Of a stretch of DNA of 64,000 nucleotides, positions 22,571-31,134 are shown piece by piece. Position 1 is the first letter of the stretch. Every line of letters begins with the position of its first letter. The notes under the pieces were generated by a model. That model was not told the DNA's origin. It worked only from the letters and a program-made list of their open reading frames with translations, and did not search any database. The position numbers and the translations under genes were made by a program. Source of the DNA: Pseudomonas laurylsulfativorans (GTDB taxonomy: Bacteria > Pseudomonadota > Gammaproteobacteria > Pseudomonadales > Pseudomonadaceae); NCBI RefSeq assembly GCF_002906155.1, contig NZ_MUJK01000003.1, forward strand, positions 558,001 through 622,000, read 5' to 3'.

Positions 22571-22907
22571 CGACGAGCTCCCCGTCATCCCGGGCAAACG
22601 CTACTTCACCATTGGAGAAGTTAGCGAGCTGTGTGCGGTAAAACCACACGTGCTGCGCTACTGGGAGCAGGAGTTTCCTCAACTCAACCCTGTCAAACGC
22701 CGCGGAAACCGCCGGTACTATCAGCGCCAGGACGTGCTGATGATCCGGCAGATCCGCGCGCTCCTTTATGATCAGGGGTTCACCATCGGCGGAGCGCGCT
22801 TGCGTTTGTCCGGTGATGAAGCCAAAGACGACACCACCCAATACAAGCAGATGATCCGCCAGATGATCGCCGAGCTCGAAGATGTTCTGGTGGTACTCAA
22901 GAAATAA
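22551..22907 (+). CDS. MerR-family transcriptional regulator
   Basis: A 118-residue protein with a MerR winged helix at about 15-85: [28 protein letters not shown] with [16 protein letters not shown]. The C-terminal helix ([20 protein letters not shown]) would dimerise. No cysteine metal site is seen. The start ATG 22551 lies inside ihfA, so the two are likely coupled; ATG 22542 is a possible alternative. This gene between ihfA and tRNA-Pro is regularly found in Pseudomonas; its target is not known. Confidence 0.9.
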   Translation: MLEPSHNDELPVIPGKRYFTIGEVSELCAVKPHVLRYWEQEFPQLNPVKRRGNRRYYQRQDVLMIRQIRALLYDQGFTIGGARLRLSGDEAKDDTTQYKQMIRQMIAELEDVLVVLKK

Positions 22908-22996
22908 ATTCCTGCTTTTAAATACTTCCAGTTTTCAAAAGCTTGCGATATATTCTTGAGCGTTCCTCGAGATGAGGAACAGGTTTCACGCCTAGT

Positions 22997-23073
22997 CGGG
23001 GCGTAGCGCAGTCCGGTAGCGCACTAGCATGGGGTGCTAGGGGTCGAGTGTTCGAATCACTCCGTCCCGACCA
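22997..23073 (+). tRNA. tRNA-Pro (anticodon GGG)
   Basis: 77 bases ending in encoded CCA. The acceptor stem CGGGGCG pairs with CGTCCCG; the D arm is GCGCAGTCCGGTAGCGC; the anticodon arm is CTAGC-ATGGGGT-GCTAG with GGG at positions 34-36; the T arm is GAGTG-TTCGAAT-CACTC. It reads CCC/CCU proline codons. The accessory region begins directly after it, so its 3' end probably served as attachment site. Confidence 0.97.
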
Positions 23074-23090
23074 TTTATTCTTAAAGAAAT

Positions 23091-23120
23091 CCAGTCACTT
23101 AGCGGTGACTGGATTTTTTT
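23091..23120 (+). terminator. Terminator of tRNA-Pro
   Basis: CCAGTCAC (23091-23098), loop TTAGC, GGTGACTGG, then ATTTTTTT. It is a strong intrinsic terminator 17 bases after the tRNA. Confidence 0.9.
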
Positions 23121-23148
23121 ATGATTTATTGTTTTTTCGCGGAGCTGA

Positions 23149-23172
23149 TTTTTGCCCCACTTTTTGCCCCAC
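23149..23172. repeat. Tandem 12-base direct repeat
   Basis: TTTTTGCCCCAC occurs twice head-to-tail at 23149-23160 and 23161-23172, close behind the tRNA terminator at the presumed island edge. Its role is unknown; it may be left from an integrase end or recombination site. Confidence 0.7.
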
Positions 23173-23476
23173 CGAGGATTTCGATTATCCGCTGGTCGAG
23201 AGGGAGGGGAATTAACGTAGAGTGCTGCAACGCGGGGTGTTCAAGAGCATCGGGTTGCGAGGCGTGCACGAGTGCATCGTTAATAGGGAGGAACGTTTTC
23301 CTCTTCGGGTATGAACCGCCACGTATCCGCCACATATCTCCAAGCACAGCCCGTAAGAGGCTGGCTCAAAATCTCTACCGCGGGTGGCAGTGAGCGCTCT
23401 TTCAGGTAGCTGAAGCCATGACGGGTACGCAGGGCAGGGTCATGGGCGGGGAACGGCACGATTGCCCCTGCGCTAG

Positions 23477-23785
23477 TTTCCTGCTCAAAAGTGCCTTCGC
23501 AAAGAGGATTTCTTGTGCCCGAGCTGGTTGCACGCCTCAGACCATCTTTCCACCAGGCAATACGCTCGAATAGTCAAAGCTTGGGTGACAGCCATTGGCC
23601 TTGATCCAACCATGTACGGAACCCACACGCTAAGGAGAACCAAGGCTTCGTTGATCTATCGCAGGACGAAGAACCTGAGAGCAGTCCAACTCCTGCTTGG
23701 TCATACGAAGCTTGAAAGCACTGTCAGATACCTGGGAATCGAGGTCGATGATGCCTTGGAAATGGCGGAGCAGACGGAAGTCTGA
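23477..23785 (+). pseudogene. Tyrosine recombinase/integrase, C-terminal remnant
   Basis: The frame from the stop TAG at 23474 to TGA 23785 reads KEDFLCPSWLHASDHLSTRQ, YARIVKAWV..YGTHTLRRTKAS and LGHTKLESTVRYLGIEVDDAL. This is the catalytic C-terminus of a phage/island integrase, with HxxR (THTLRR), LLGH and the nucleophile Tyr in STVRYLG. The N-terminal half is absent and the frame is closed upstream, so it is inactive. Its place beside tRNA-Pro marks an old integration. Confidence 0.82.
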
Positions 23786-23903
23786 CCATTCATTGCGACG
23801 GTCGTGCTAGGCCGTCGCTACTCGTCCCACTATCGGTCAAATGTGCCTATAAAATCAGAGACCGATTCAGATCAGAGGGCAACCTTAGACTGCACTGAGT
23901 GAT

Positions 23904-24122
23904 CTAAGACTGGCGTATCCTCATTATGGAATCTGTGATGGCTTGAGCATTTGTGTCCAGCGTTTCCATGGCCGACATCGCATTAGCGGCGACGCTGCCT
24001 ACTCCATTTTCTGAGAGCCACTTGGTTATTTCTTCTATCGCTGCACTTAGGGCGTGCTGGTTGTGGAGGAGCAATGTCAGAGCGTCCGCTGTGGCGATCT
24101 TGCAATCTGAGTTATCTGGCAT
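23904..24122 (-). CDS. Small hypothetical protein
   Basis: A 72-residue, helix-rich protein: MPDNSDCKIATADALTLLLH then AIEEITKWLSENGVGSVAAN and METLDTNAQAITDSIMRIRQ. AAGGA lies seven bases before the ATG at 24122, so this start is preferred to an in-frame upstream one. It resembles short accessory proteins near Pseudomonas islands, but I cannot name a family or function. Confidence 0.6.
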   Translation of the reverse strand: MPDNSDCKIATADALTLLLHNQHALSAAIEEITKWLSENGVGSVAANAMSAMETLDTNAQAITDSIMRIRQS

Positions 24123-24191
24123 GACTGTCGTCCTTGAGTAATGATGCCGGAAGCCTAGCTCATCTCGCCGTTGGCTTAGACTGGTGGCCAA

Positions 24192-24763
24192 TTACCCAGA
24201 TCTACCCAGCTGTTTGCATTCAACAGTCACCTGAATTGCGCTTGCTCACGCTCCTGATTTTTGACCGGCAGAGGACGACCCAATATGACGGTGGTGAGAA
24301 GAGAAAGAGCTTGGACAAGGGTAACGTTTGACACTCGATGAGGACATTGCTCAAGCACCGCGCCGCCGGGTCGAGTAAAAGTTCAGCAACACCTAGTGTT
24401 TGCTAGAAACGGTGATTGTTAATGCTTAGTCTCGTCGGGTAATCAGATCGCGTATCCAGACTGGCCTCATAGGCGATCTCTTACGAGATGCTTAATTAAC
24501 CTCCGGGATTCCACTATCCTGGGCAGACGTTTGAGAGGCCGCCTCTATCCCCTCTTCGAGCTGGGCAATGCAAGAGTTGGATTGCCAAGCTCTTTGTCCA
24601 GCGATAGATCAACGATGCCTTGGTTCGCCGTAGCGTGTGAGTATTGACCGACCTTTCCGCGCAGAGCTCCTGGCGTGGTGGCCGGCTCGAATAAGCAAAA
24701 TTGTGGCCCTAAGCTATCATCCTGATATTCAGGACTCACATCAGCGAACTTTGGGGGACGTGT
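24192..24763. other. Gene-free stretch
   Basis: No convincing gene, repeat or RNA is seen. Short frames exist on both strands but lack ribosome sites and coding bias. It probably holds the promoter of the lipoprotein gene at 24764. Confidence 0.4.
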
Positions 24764-25555
24764 ATGCGTTTAGGTTTAGGCCCAACCTCTGTACTATCGA
24801 TTAGCTTGCTCACCGGCTGTGTTAACCCTTACCCCCTCCCCATAAATGAACCAACGGAGAAAGATTCCGTCCTTCAGCCCGAACGAGCAAAGGGGGCCAA
24901 TGGAAAGCCGAGCGCTGTTGTTCGTACCACGCGCGAAGCCAACCCCGACCGACCAGGCGGTTTGGCTTCTGCCTTGATGAAACCAGAAACTCAGCACGAC
25001 TTGAAGCTGAACCTGCTCATTTACCGCGATCACTATTTCAAGGCCCATAGCGATCTAATCACCGCTAACAACGTGACAAAGGACACCACAGTGGCTGGTG
25101 GGATCATCGGCGTAATCGGTGGCCTGGCTAAATCCACCTCGACCGTTTACACCGGCGGAGCCATTGCCGCCGGCTCCTCGATCTACGGGCAGCGCTATGA
25201 GTTCACGATCCAGGCCTCGAACTACCGGAAAGCCAGCACAGCGATGGACTGTATGCTGGGTGTGGTCGCGCCACTCAAGGATGTAAACCCCCTCTCCAAT
25301 GCAGGCATTACAACTGCATCTGAGAATATCGAAGATATTCGGCAAAAACTATACCAAGCTCAGTCTGCGGTAGTTCTGAAAGATCCTGATTTAAAGCAGC
25401 TGAAAGAAGCGTTGTTAGTAGAGGAAGAAGCTGATAAAAGCTTTCGCACATACGCTGGCGCGGGACCGCATGCCCTCGCCGCAGGCGCTAATCTTGCGAA
25501 GGAAGAAGAGGCTCTGGTACTGGCTAGGCTTGATGAGTGCGCAAAATCATTCTAA
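24764..25555 (+). CDS. Orphan lipoprotein of unknown function
   Basis: A 263-residue protein. MRLGLGPTSVLSISLLTGCV gives a lipobox (LLTGC, Cys about 19). After a proline-rich linker, residues about 85-130 are helical (KLNLLIYRDHYFKAHSDLIT), followed by a glycine-rich hydrophobic stretch GGIIGVIGGLAKSTSTVYTG GAIAAGSS, which could insert in a membrane, and a long helical tail with DPDLKQLKEALLVEEEADKS. It is convergent with the GH75-like gene. I do not recognise the family. Confidence 0.7.
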   Translation: MRLGLGPTSVLSISLLTGCVNPYPLPINEPTEKDSVLQPERAKGANGKPSAVVRTTREANPDRPGGLASALMKPETQHDLKLNLLIYRDHYFKAHSDLITANNVTKDTTVAGGIIGVIGGLAKSTSTVYTGGAIAAGSSIYGQRYEFTIQASNYRKASTAMDCMLGVVAPLKDVNPLSNAGITTASENIEDIRQKLYQAQSAVVLKDPDLKQLKEALLVEEEADKSFRTYAGAGPHALAAGANLAKEEEALVLARLDECAKSF

Positions 25556-25620
25556 GTCATTGATGTAGTCAAAGCTTGTGATTCAAGCAGTTACACTTGT
25601 AATCACAAGCATTTGAACCT

Positions 25621-26691
25621 TCAGTTACCAAGACAAGCAAGCATTTTATCAATTTTATCTTTGGTGTATCCCGACTTATCCGCCTTGTCCTTTATAGACG
25701 TAACTGAAACTTCCTCCTGAATAACTCTCCCTATTGTTGGAAAATTGGCTTGTCCAAGAATCACAAAATCCAACTTATTTACTATGCCGGTGTAGGCTCG
25801 AATATCACTTTGAGATTTAGCTGTATAACCAGGCTGGCAGCGGTCATCAACAAGGTCAGGTCGTGATTGAAAGGGTGGACGTAAGCTAAGCTCTCCAGGC
25901 CCACACCGGTCTTTTTTGGCGATGGGGCCAGTCTTCTGTTCAGCAATTGCACCGGTTCGCAACAGTTGATGAAGCGCTATGGAACCCTCACCGAATGCCG
26001 GCCCCTTGTCACCGATCAAGGCGAAAGTACTCGTGAGCCCAGCTCCACCCACCCAGACGACCTTGCCGAGTAGGTCAACCCTCGGCGTAACAGCTATTGG
26101 GAGGGATTCGGAGTCCAAATGCTGCTCGGTGCCATTAACCAGGTGCTTCCTAGAGGTGGTAGAAACGTATGATTGGACTTGCTGCCCCGTTACAGTCTCT
26201 AGCATGCCACCCAGTTTCAGTCGCCCCTTACCGTTCCCGACAATGATTCTCCCGGGCCCGCACGAGATCAAATCACGGCCAGCCTTAAGTGGTTCGGCTT
26301 CCATCGCATATACGCAAAACTCTGCTGTGCCTGCCTGGAAGCCTTTTACTTCAGCTTTGGCGAACTCTTTTGAGCACTTTAAATCACACCCATCTGCCTT
26401 ACCATTTCGCAGGATTGAAAGACCATTTGCAATATATGTGAATCCGTGATCACCAACAGTGTAGGAGCCCGCCCCACCGTCAGGATTCACCGCAAGCCCT
26501 GCACGGACTGCTATTGAACCGTCGTTAAAAAATCGAGCTTTCAGATCAACTTTTTCTTTCTTCACTTGATCGCCAACTCGTTTTTCAACGTTGCCTACGA
26601 TCGTGCCTGCCACCCCGCAGTCATCCGCATAAATTGGAACCGTAGCGCTTAACAGCAACAGTGCACCACCCAGCTTGGTGAGAATTCGCAT
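25621..26691 (-). CDS. Exported GH75 (chitosanase)-like protein
   Basis: A 356-residue protein with a signal peptide (MRILTKLGGALLLLSATVPI, cleavage near YADD). NPDGGAGSYTVGDHGFTYIA NGL resembles the substrate-cleft strands of GH75 proteins. FALIGDKGPAFGEGSIALHQ matches their catalytic block, with Asp and Glu in GDKGPAFGE. GH75 enzymes split beta-1,4 glucosamine polymers; here the assignment is from motif memory only, and the N- and C-terminal parts are unlike simple chitosanases. It is divergent from the GH18-like gene, sharing a 224-base promoter region. Confidence 0.62.
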   Translation of the reverse strand: MRILTKLGGALLLLSATVPIYADDCGVAGTIVGNVEKRVGDQVKKEKVDLKARFFNDGSIAVRAGLAVNPDGGAGSYTVGDHGFTYIANGLSILRNGKADGCDLKCSKEFAKAEVKGFQAGTAEFCVYAMEAEPLKAGRDLISCGPGRIIVGNGKGRLKLGGMLETVTGQQVQSYVSTTSRKHLVNGTEQHLDSESLPIAVTPRVDLLGKVVWVGGAGLTSTFALIGDKGPAFGEGSIALHQLLRTGAIAEQKTGPIAKKDRCGPGELSLRPPFQSRPDLVDDRCQPGYTAKSQSDIRAYTGIVNKLDFVILGQANFPTIGRVIQEEVSVTSIKDKADKSGYTKDKIDKMLACLGN

Positions 26692-26915
26692 ACAGTTTCT
26701 CCTAAGAAATAATAGTTAAAAAACCATGGGCACAATCTGACGGATGCTCAGTTTTGTATTAGTTCCCCCTAGTGCAGACGTACGATTGCGCTACGTCAAG
26801 GAAGAAAAATGGCATTAACCTAATAGAACCTATCGCGATTGTGCCTACAGACCATTTTGAAACGACTGTGATGCTGAACTAAGCTGAGTCGACCATACGA
26901 CTCGGTGGATACAAC

Positions 26916-27848
26916 ATGTTTAAGACAATGCTTCTGCTGATGGGACTCTCTTTGGGAGTGTCAGCTGCTGATCTTGAGGAAGTGTTGAAGGGACGCGGCG
27001 TTTGGTGGAAGAGTCCCGCGAAGTATTCAGATACCTTGATCCAAAGGCTCGATGACATGGGCGTACGCCGAGTCCACATCATGCTGACTAAGGATCCCGT
27101 CGAGGCTACGGAGTGCCCCCTCCGACAACCAACTTCCCTGAGTAAGGAGCGCCAAGCGAGGATGCCAGTACCCCTGGCTAGGTTGGACCAAGTTGAGAAG
27201 CTGGTGAAGGCTCTTCGAAATAAGGACATGCATGTCATTGCGACTGTTTACTTGCCACCAACGAAGGAAGCGGTTGATGACCTGCTCGATTCAAGCTCGG
27301 ACCTCGTACCAGCTTTACTAGCAGGGGGTATCGATGCGGTTGAACTGGATCTTGAGGGCGTATGGAGGCGGAGCGTGTTATGCGGCTACAAGAACCATGC
27401 CGAGGCGTTTGCTGACTTCAAAGATCGGGTGAAGACCATGAAGCCGGGTGTGCCAGTTGGCATTACTACCCATGGGGGCCACATTGGTGCTAAGGAAATA
27501 CCGCTGGACGCGGCCGACTTTGTCTCAATGCAGGCGTACAGCAAGTGCCAGGATGACTGCAAAGCATTCGATGACAACAGGACAGGTTCAGGTAATCGGC
27601 AGCGCTACATAGTAGGCAAAATGAAGGACATCAAAGGCCCGATTGTGCTCGGCCTTGCGGCCTATGGTCAGCAATGGGATGGGTATACCTGGGACGCGGC
27701 GATGGAGAAGGCCTTGTCTGCCACCGAGGAAATCATGGCCAAGGATCCTCGTGTAGTCGGGTATTCCTACTGGTCAAGCATGTCTTTTGACGGATCCGGT
27801 ACCGGAAATAAACCGTACCAGTTTCTGTTGAAACACCAGCCAAAATAG
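26916..27848 (+). CDS. Exported GH18-like TIM-barrel protein
   Basis: A 310-residue protein with a short signal peptide (MFKTMLLLMGLSLGVSA). It looks like a TIM barrel: GGIDAVELDLEGVWRR recalls the DxxDxDxE strand-4 motif of GH18 chitinases in altered form. ADFVSMQAYSK matches the strand-6 QxY segment and VVGYSYWSSMSFDG the strand-8 Trp strand. This suggests action on chitin, chito-oligomers or peptidoglycan. Cysteines in CQDDC and LCGYK may form disulfides. Its divergent neighbour is the GH75-like protein, so the two may work on related polymers. Confidence 0.6.
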   Translation: MFKTMLLLMGLSLGVSAADLEEVLKGRGVWWKSPAKYSDTLIQRLDDMGVRRVHIMLTKDPVEATECPLRQPTSLSKERQARMPVPLARLDQVEKLVKALRNKDMHVIATVYLPPTKEAVDDLLDSSSDLVPALLAGGIDAVELDLEGVWRRSVLCGYKNHAEAFADFKDRVKTMKPGVPVGITTHGGHIGAKEIPLDAADFVSMQAYSKCQDDCKAFDDNRTGSGNRQRYIVGKMKDIKGPIVLGLAAYGQQWDGYTWDAAMEKALSATEEIMAKDPRVVGYSYWSSMSFDGSGTGNKPYQFLLKHQPK

Positions 27849-28108
27849 AATTCTGGCCAGCGCCCTACCGTGTGACATGTAAGGCGCTGGCTGCTTATTC
27901 AGAGTTAAACTCCTACATCCGGCTCGGCACAGCTAGGCCCGACTGATTCGAGCATCCGCATCACACCCCTCAAAATGGTTTTGCGCAATGTGAACCCATT
28001 TGCATTCAACCTGAGCAGTCATTTGCCTCACATTCGTTAGAATGCTGCATGGCCATGATCGGCAGTGAACGACCCAAAACAGCCACTTGCGAACGGCATT
28101 TATCGACC

Positions 28109-28286
28109 GATTCTGTTGAAAAAGTCGGCCATGGTTTCCACGGTAGAAAAGTATGCGCTTGAGATTGAAATCGTCACTTCGAGCAGAGGATTCGGGGCTC
28201 AGATTTCGCATAGAGACGCGCAAAAAAGACGTTTTCAGCGGTCATTATGGGGGCAGTCTGGACGAACCGACTTTTTCAACAGAATC
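28109..28286. mobile_element. 178-bp MITE-like element with 20-bp perfect inverted repeats
   Basis: GATTCTGTTGAAAAAGTCGG at 28109-28128 is repeated in reverse complement at 28267-28286. The element is flanked by GACC on both sides (28105-28108 and 28287-28290), a 4-base target duplication. It has no transposase gene. The IS1182-type fragment starting at 38090 has the same terminal sequence for the first 17 bases, so an IS1182-family transposase probably mobilises it. Confidence 0.88.
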
Positions 28287-28330
28287 GACCCATAGCGGCC
28301 AGCGGCTAACTGCAATAACCGCCCCTAGCT

Positions 28331-29203
28331 TTATCCCGAGCGACTCTCTAGCTCTAGACGTATGCCTCGCTGCTTGTACATGAACGCCGGCATGCCAATA
28401 TCCTGCACACCTATTTCATTCTGTGCTTGGATGGCAGCAATCAAGAATTCGTACATAGTCTCAGCAGTACGCTTTCCTAGTGCAACGGCCTCAGCAAAAG
28501 CCGTGTTAGCGTCCTCCTCATGAAATGCTCTCATTCCAATAACAGCGACTCTACCTTGAGGAATTTCTTCCATGAAAACCACTGCGCCTTCAACCGCGCT
28601 CGGGAGTATTTCGTATTGATAGATATGATAATTCCGAGTTTCCGGGCAACAAACACCCAGAATGAAATCAGCCCGGTATGCCTCGAAAAACTGCTTCATA
28701 CTGTCATGTTTTTTAGCCTGGATTAAAACGGATTCAACTGAGTGTTTGACGACAGACGCAATAAACGCCGCTGTCAGTAAGTGGTTTACACCCAGGTCGT
28801 GGCTCAAAAACATGTCCGTGTCGTAATAGCCATTGAGAAATTTTTTAGTCTCGCAAGGCATGGCCAGCTGGTATTTACCATCAAGATATGTAGGCTTTAG
28901 GTCGGATAGGTGGTTCTTTATAGAGTTCAAGATGTGTTGAGCGACCAATGTGCTTCCTGCAAAGGCTATCGCACATCCGCCTTCGTAGCGATATCCCAAA
29001 TAACCATTGAACCAATCATCGAGGAAATTCAGCCCGGCGACTCGAACAGGAGTCTCTATCACTTTTTTGAAACCGCTGACTAATACACTTCCTTGTTGAG
29101 TGATATTGCTATCAGCTACAAAAAATATCCCATCGCAAGAGGTGCTTTTCATCCTCGAAAATCCACTTTTTTGGAGCGAGTGGCCTGAAATTACCAAAGT
29201 CAA
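28331..29203 (-). CDS. HslV/proteasome-like Ntn hydrolase of unknown function
   Basis: A 290-residue protein with TTG start at 29203 behind GGGGAG. Met removal would leave Thr2 (TLVISGHS) as N-terminal nucleophile. The stretch DGIFFVADSNITQQGSVLVS GFKKVIE matches the HslV/proteasome-beta core, with Asp31 and Lys47 spaced as Asp17 and Lys33 in HslV. GGCAIAFAGSTLVAQHILNS and VAVIGMRAFHEEDANTAFAE match later strands and helices. About 13 extra residues lie between Thr2 and the Asp strand. No HslU-like ATPase is nearby. The protein is about 110 residues longer than HslV. Confidence 0.68.
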   Translation of the reverse strand: MTLVISGHSLQKSGFSRMKSTSCDGIFFVADSNITQQGSVLVSGFKKVIETPVRVAGLNFLDDWFNGYLGYRYEGGCAIAFAGSTLVAQHILNSIKNHLSDLKPTYLDGKYQLAMPCETKKFLNGYYDTDMFLSHDLGVNHLLTAAFIASVVKHSVESVLIQAKKHDSMKQFFEAYRADFILGVCCPETRNYHIYQYEILPSAVEGAVVFMEEIPQGRVAVIGMRAFHEEDANTAFAEAVALGKRTAETMYEFLIAAIQAQNEIGVQDIGMPAFMYKQRGIRLELESRSG

Positions 29204-29948
29204 TTTTTGCTATCTCCCCATTGATAAGCGGCAGGTTAAAGCAGGCACGATGTGAATCCAACCTACGTGCCGTCAGATTCGTGCTTTAAGCAGTCTTAGG
29301 ATGAGCGCGAGCTTCTGGCTGGTTTTTCCGTTGAGTCAAAATGTCGGCTAATTTCCGATCGCTGCCGAATTCAGTCCCAGGACTTTATACCCTTGTAGAC
29401 GTTAAAATTCTTTCTAAGGACCTTTGGAGCTGCCGACTAGGGCGACCGGCGTCACCCGGCTGAGGCTGTGTAAAAATGTTTTAGATCATACTCCTGAGCG
29501 GGATCACTCGAAAAGTTGTGCCCCTAGGAAAATTTCAGGTCTGCTGAGCAGCTGATCGTCAGTAGATTTCGCGTAGGAACGCATGCATCAACAGTGGCTG
29601 CGTGATTCATACAGCTTGGAGCCAATGCAGGCGTTCACGGAGCATCTACGAACTCAAAGGGCGCCTCCTGCGGGTTGTCAGGGTGAATATAAGCTAAATG
29701 TTCCAGCTAACAAAATTGTGATCAGTGACTGGCACCTCCTAAAATACCGCCTAAGCTATTAAATTACCTTAAGGAAATCATTGTTGTGGAATGACCTTCG
29801 TTATTCTTGATTCAATGTGGGAGTAAGAAGATGTTAATTTCAAACAATAAAGGTTGCGAAACTTTTAGTCATGTTTGGCGCTATCCAGCGATAAGGGTGT
29901 CGGTAAGAAAGAGCTTTTTAAGTATATGAGGTGTGAGGCTGAACAATA
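29204..29948. other. Gene-free stretch
   Basis: About 745 bases with no supportable gene on either strand. Composition falls towards AT-rich after 29740, entering the transferred two-gene unit. Promoters of the flanking divergent genes must lie here. Confidence 0.45.
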
Positions 29949-30776
29949 ATGAACAAAAATTATGTTGGCCAGTTCGTTGGTGTTGTACCCCCTAGTGCAT
30001 TTGCAACGCAGGGATACCCGAAGCAGTTGCTGTTGATGTTTGATAGTCTTGCGTTAGACTGGGGAGCAGCGGGGATGAGCTTGGAAGATAGAAAAATAAT
30101 TAAAGACGCCACGACCGACATAAATTGGCTTTTGAAATCCGAGATGCTTACTTTATTGTCTGGGCTTCAGGCAAGTAACGAGCTAAGGCCAAGCGCGGAA
30201 GCAATTCAGCATGCGAGAAATACTCTCGGAGTCAGCCAAGTCACGCATGAGAGGTTCAATGCTTATTTGTTGAGAAAAAAGGGGATTGATGCCGTACCAA
30301 TAATGAGTCCATTTGAAGACCTTGACATCGACTCAGAAGCTGATAGGGATGCAGTTATTCGTCTTACAATAAGATCCTTTCCAGTGCCGACAGATGTAAC
30401 TCCATGGGAAGCTATCGCAGATTTTAGAAGTGACAAAGACGCAAGGGACAAATTTTGGTCTCTGAAACAGTGGATAAACAAAGTAGGTAAGAATGGCTTA
30501 AAAAATTATGAGGTGACGGATGAGCTAAAAAATTTATTGAATGAATATAATCAAAGCATGAGCCTTCATAAGCTAAAAAATGAAATGGGTGTTTTTGAAG
30601 TGTTAGTAACTACTACGGTTTCCGTGGCTGAGGATTTGGTTAGGTTTAAATGGTCTAATATTGCTAAGTCTGTATTTCAGGTCCATAAGCAAGGTGTAAA
30701 GCTCCTTGAGGATGAGCGAGGTTTACCGGGAAGAGACGTTGCCTACATTGCTAGGGCGATAGAAAGGTTCAAATGA
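29949..30776 (+). CDS. DUF6236-like protein of unknown function
   Basis: A 275-residue soluble protein, MNKNYVGQFVGVVPPSAFAT. The C-terminal half, FPVPTDVTPWEAIADFRSDK, DARDKFWSLKQWINKV, then YEVTDELKNLLNEYNQSMSL, resembles a conserved block of DUF6236-type proteins found sporadically in bacterial accessory regions. No catalytic motif is evident. Codon use is much richer in A and T than the chromosome, a sign of transfer. It is followed after 28 bases by a small acidic protein, so they probably form a unit. Confidence 0.55.
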   Translation: MNKNYVGQFVGVVPPSAFATQGYPKQLLLMFDSLALDWGAAGMSLEDRKIIKDATTDINWLLKSEMLTLLSGLQASNELRPSAEAIQHARNTLGVSQVTHERFNAYLLRKKGIDAVPIMSPFEDLDIDSEADRDAVIRLTIRSFPVPTDVTPWEAIADFRSDKDARDKFWSLKQWINKVGKNGLKNYEVTDELKNLLNEYNQSMSLHKLKNEMGVFEVLVTTTVSVAEDLVRFKWSNIAKSVFQVHKQGVKLLEDERGLPGRDVAYIARAIERFK

Positions 30777-30804
30777 AACCATATTTTGGTGAGGGGGTAG
30801 GAAA

Positions 30805-31134
30805 GTGGAACGTGCCTATATAATTATGTCGGATGGTGAGGATTTCGACTTCCCGCGCTCAGTTTGTATGTCTGATTTGTTTCCAGAAAACTATTGTCCA
30901 GCTGTCTCCTCGAATCAAACGGTTGTCAACATAAAACTTTTTGGTGGGGAGGCGAGATTCATCTTCGGAGAGGCTGAGGTCGAATGTTATTTTGATTTCT
31001 ATGAGCAAGATGAAGAGCTATTTGAAGACACAGGTTTTGAGGGCCAGGATGATTATGTTCGCGGTCTACTCAATTATGTCGCAAAAAGGATTGGTGAGGC
31101 TTGTGGCAGGGAGGCGGAGTGGAATGGTACTTAG
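30805..31134 (+). CDS. Small acidic protein, partner of the upstream gene
   Basis: A 109-residue acidic protein with GTG start behind GAGGGGG. It begins MERAYIIMSDGEDFDFPRSV and has VVNIKLFGGEARFIFGEAEV, a likely beta sheet, then EQDEELFEDTGFEGQDDYVR and a helix. There is no signal peptide or known motif. Its size, charge and tandem arrangement could suit an antitoxin- or immunity-like partner, but that is conjecture. Confidence 0.55.
   Translation: MERAYIIMSDGEDFDFPRSVCMSDLFPENYCPAVSSNQTVVNIKLFGGEARFIFGEAEVECYFDFYEQDEELFEDTGFEGQDDYVRGLLNYVAKRIGEACGREAEWNGT

Noticed and set aside
23126..23347. 73-codon minus-strand frame behind the tRNA
   Set aside because: It contains the tandem 12-base repeat and reads as low-complexity GGAKSGAKIS; no ribosome site, so it was left out as a gene.
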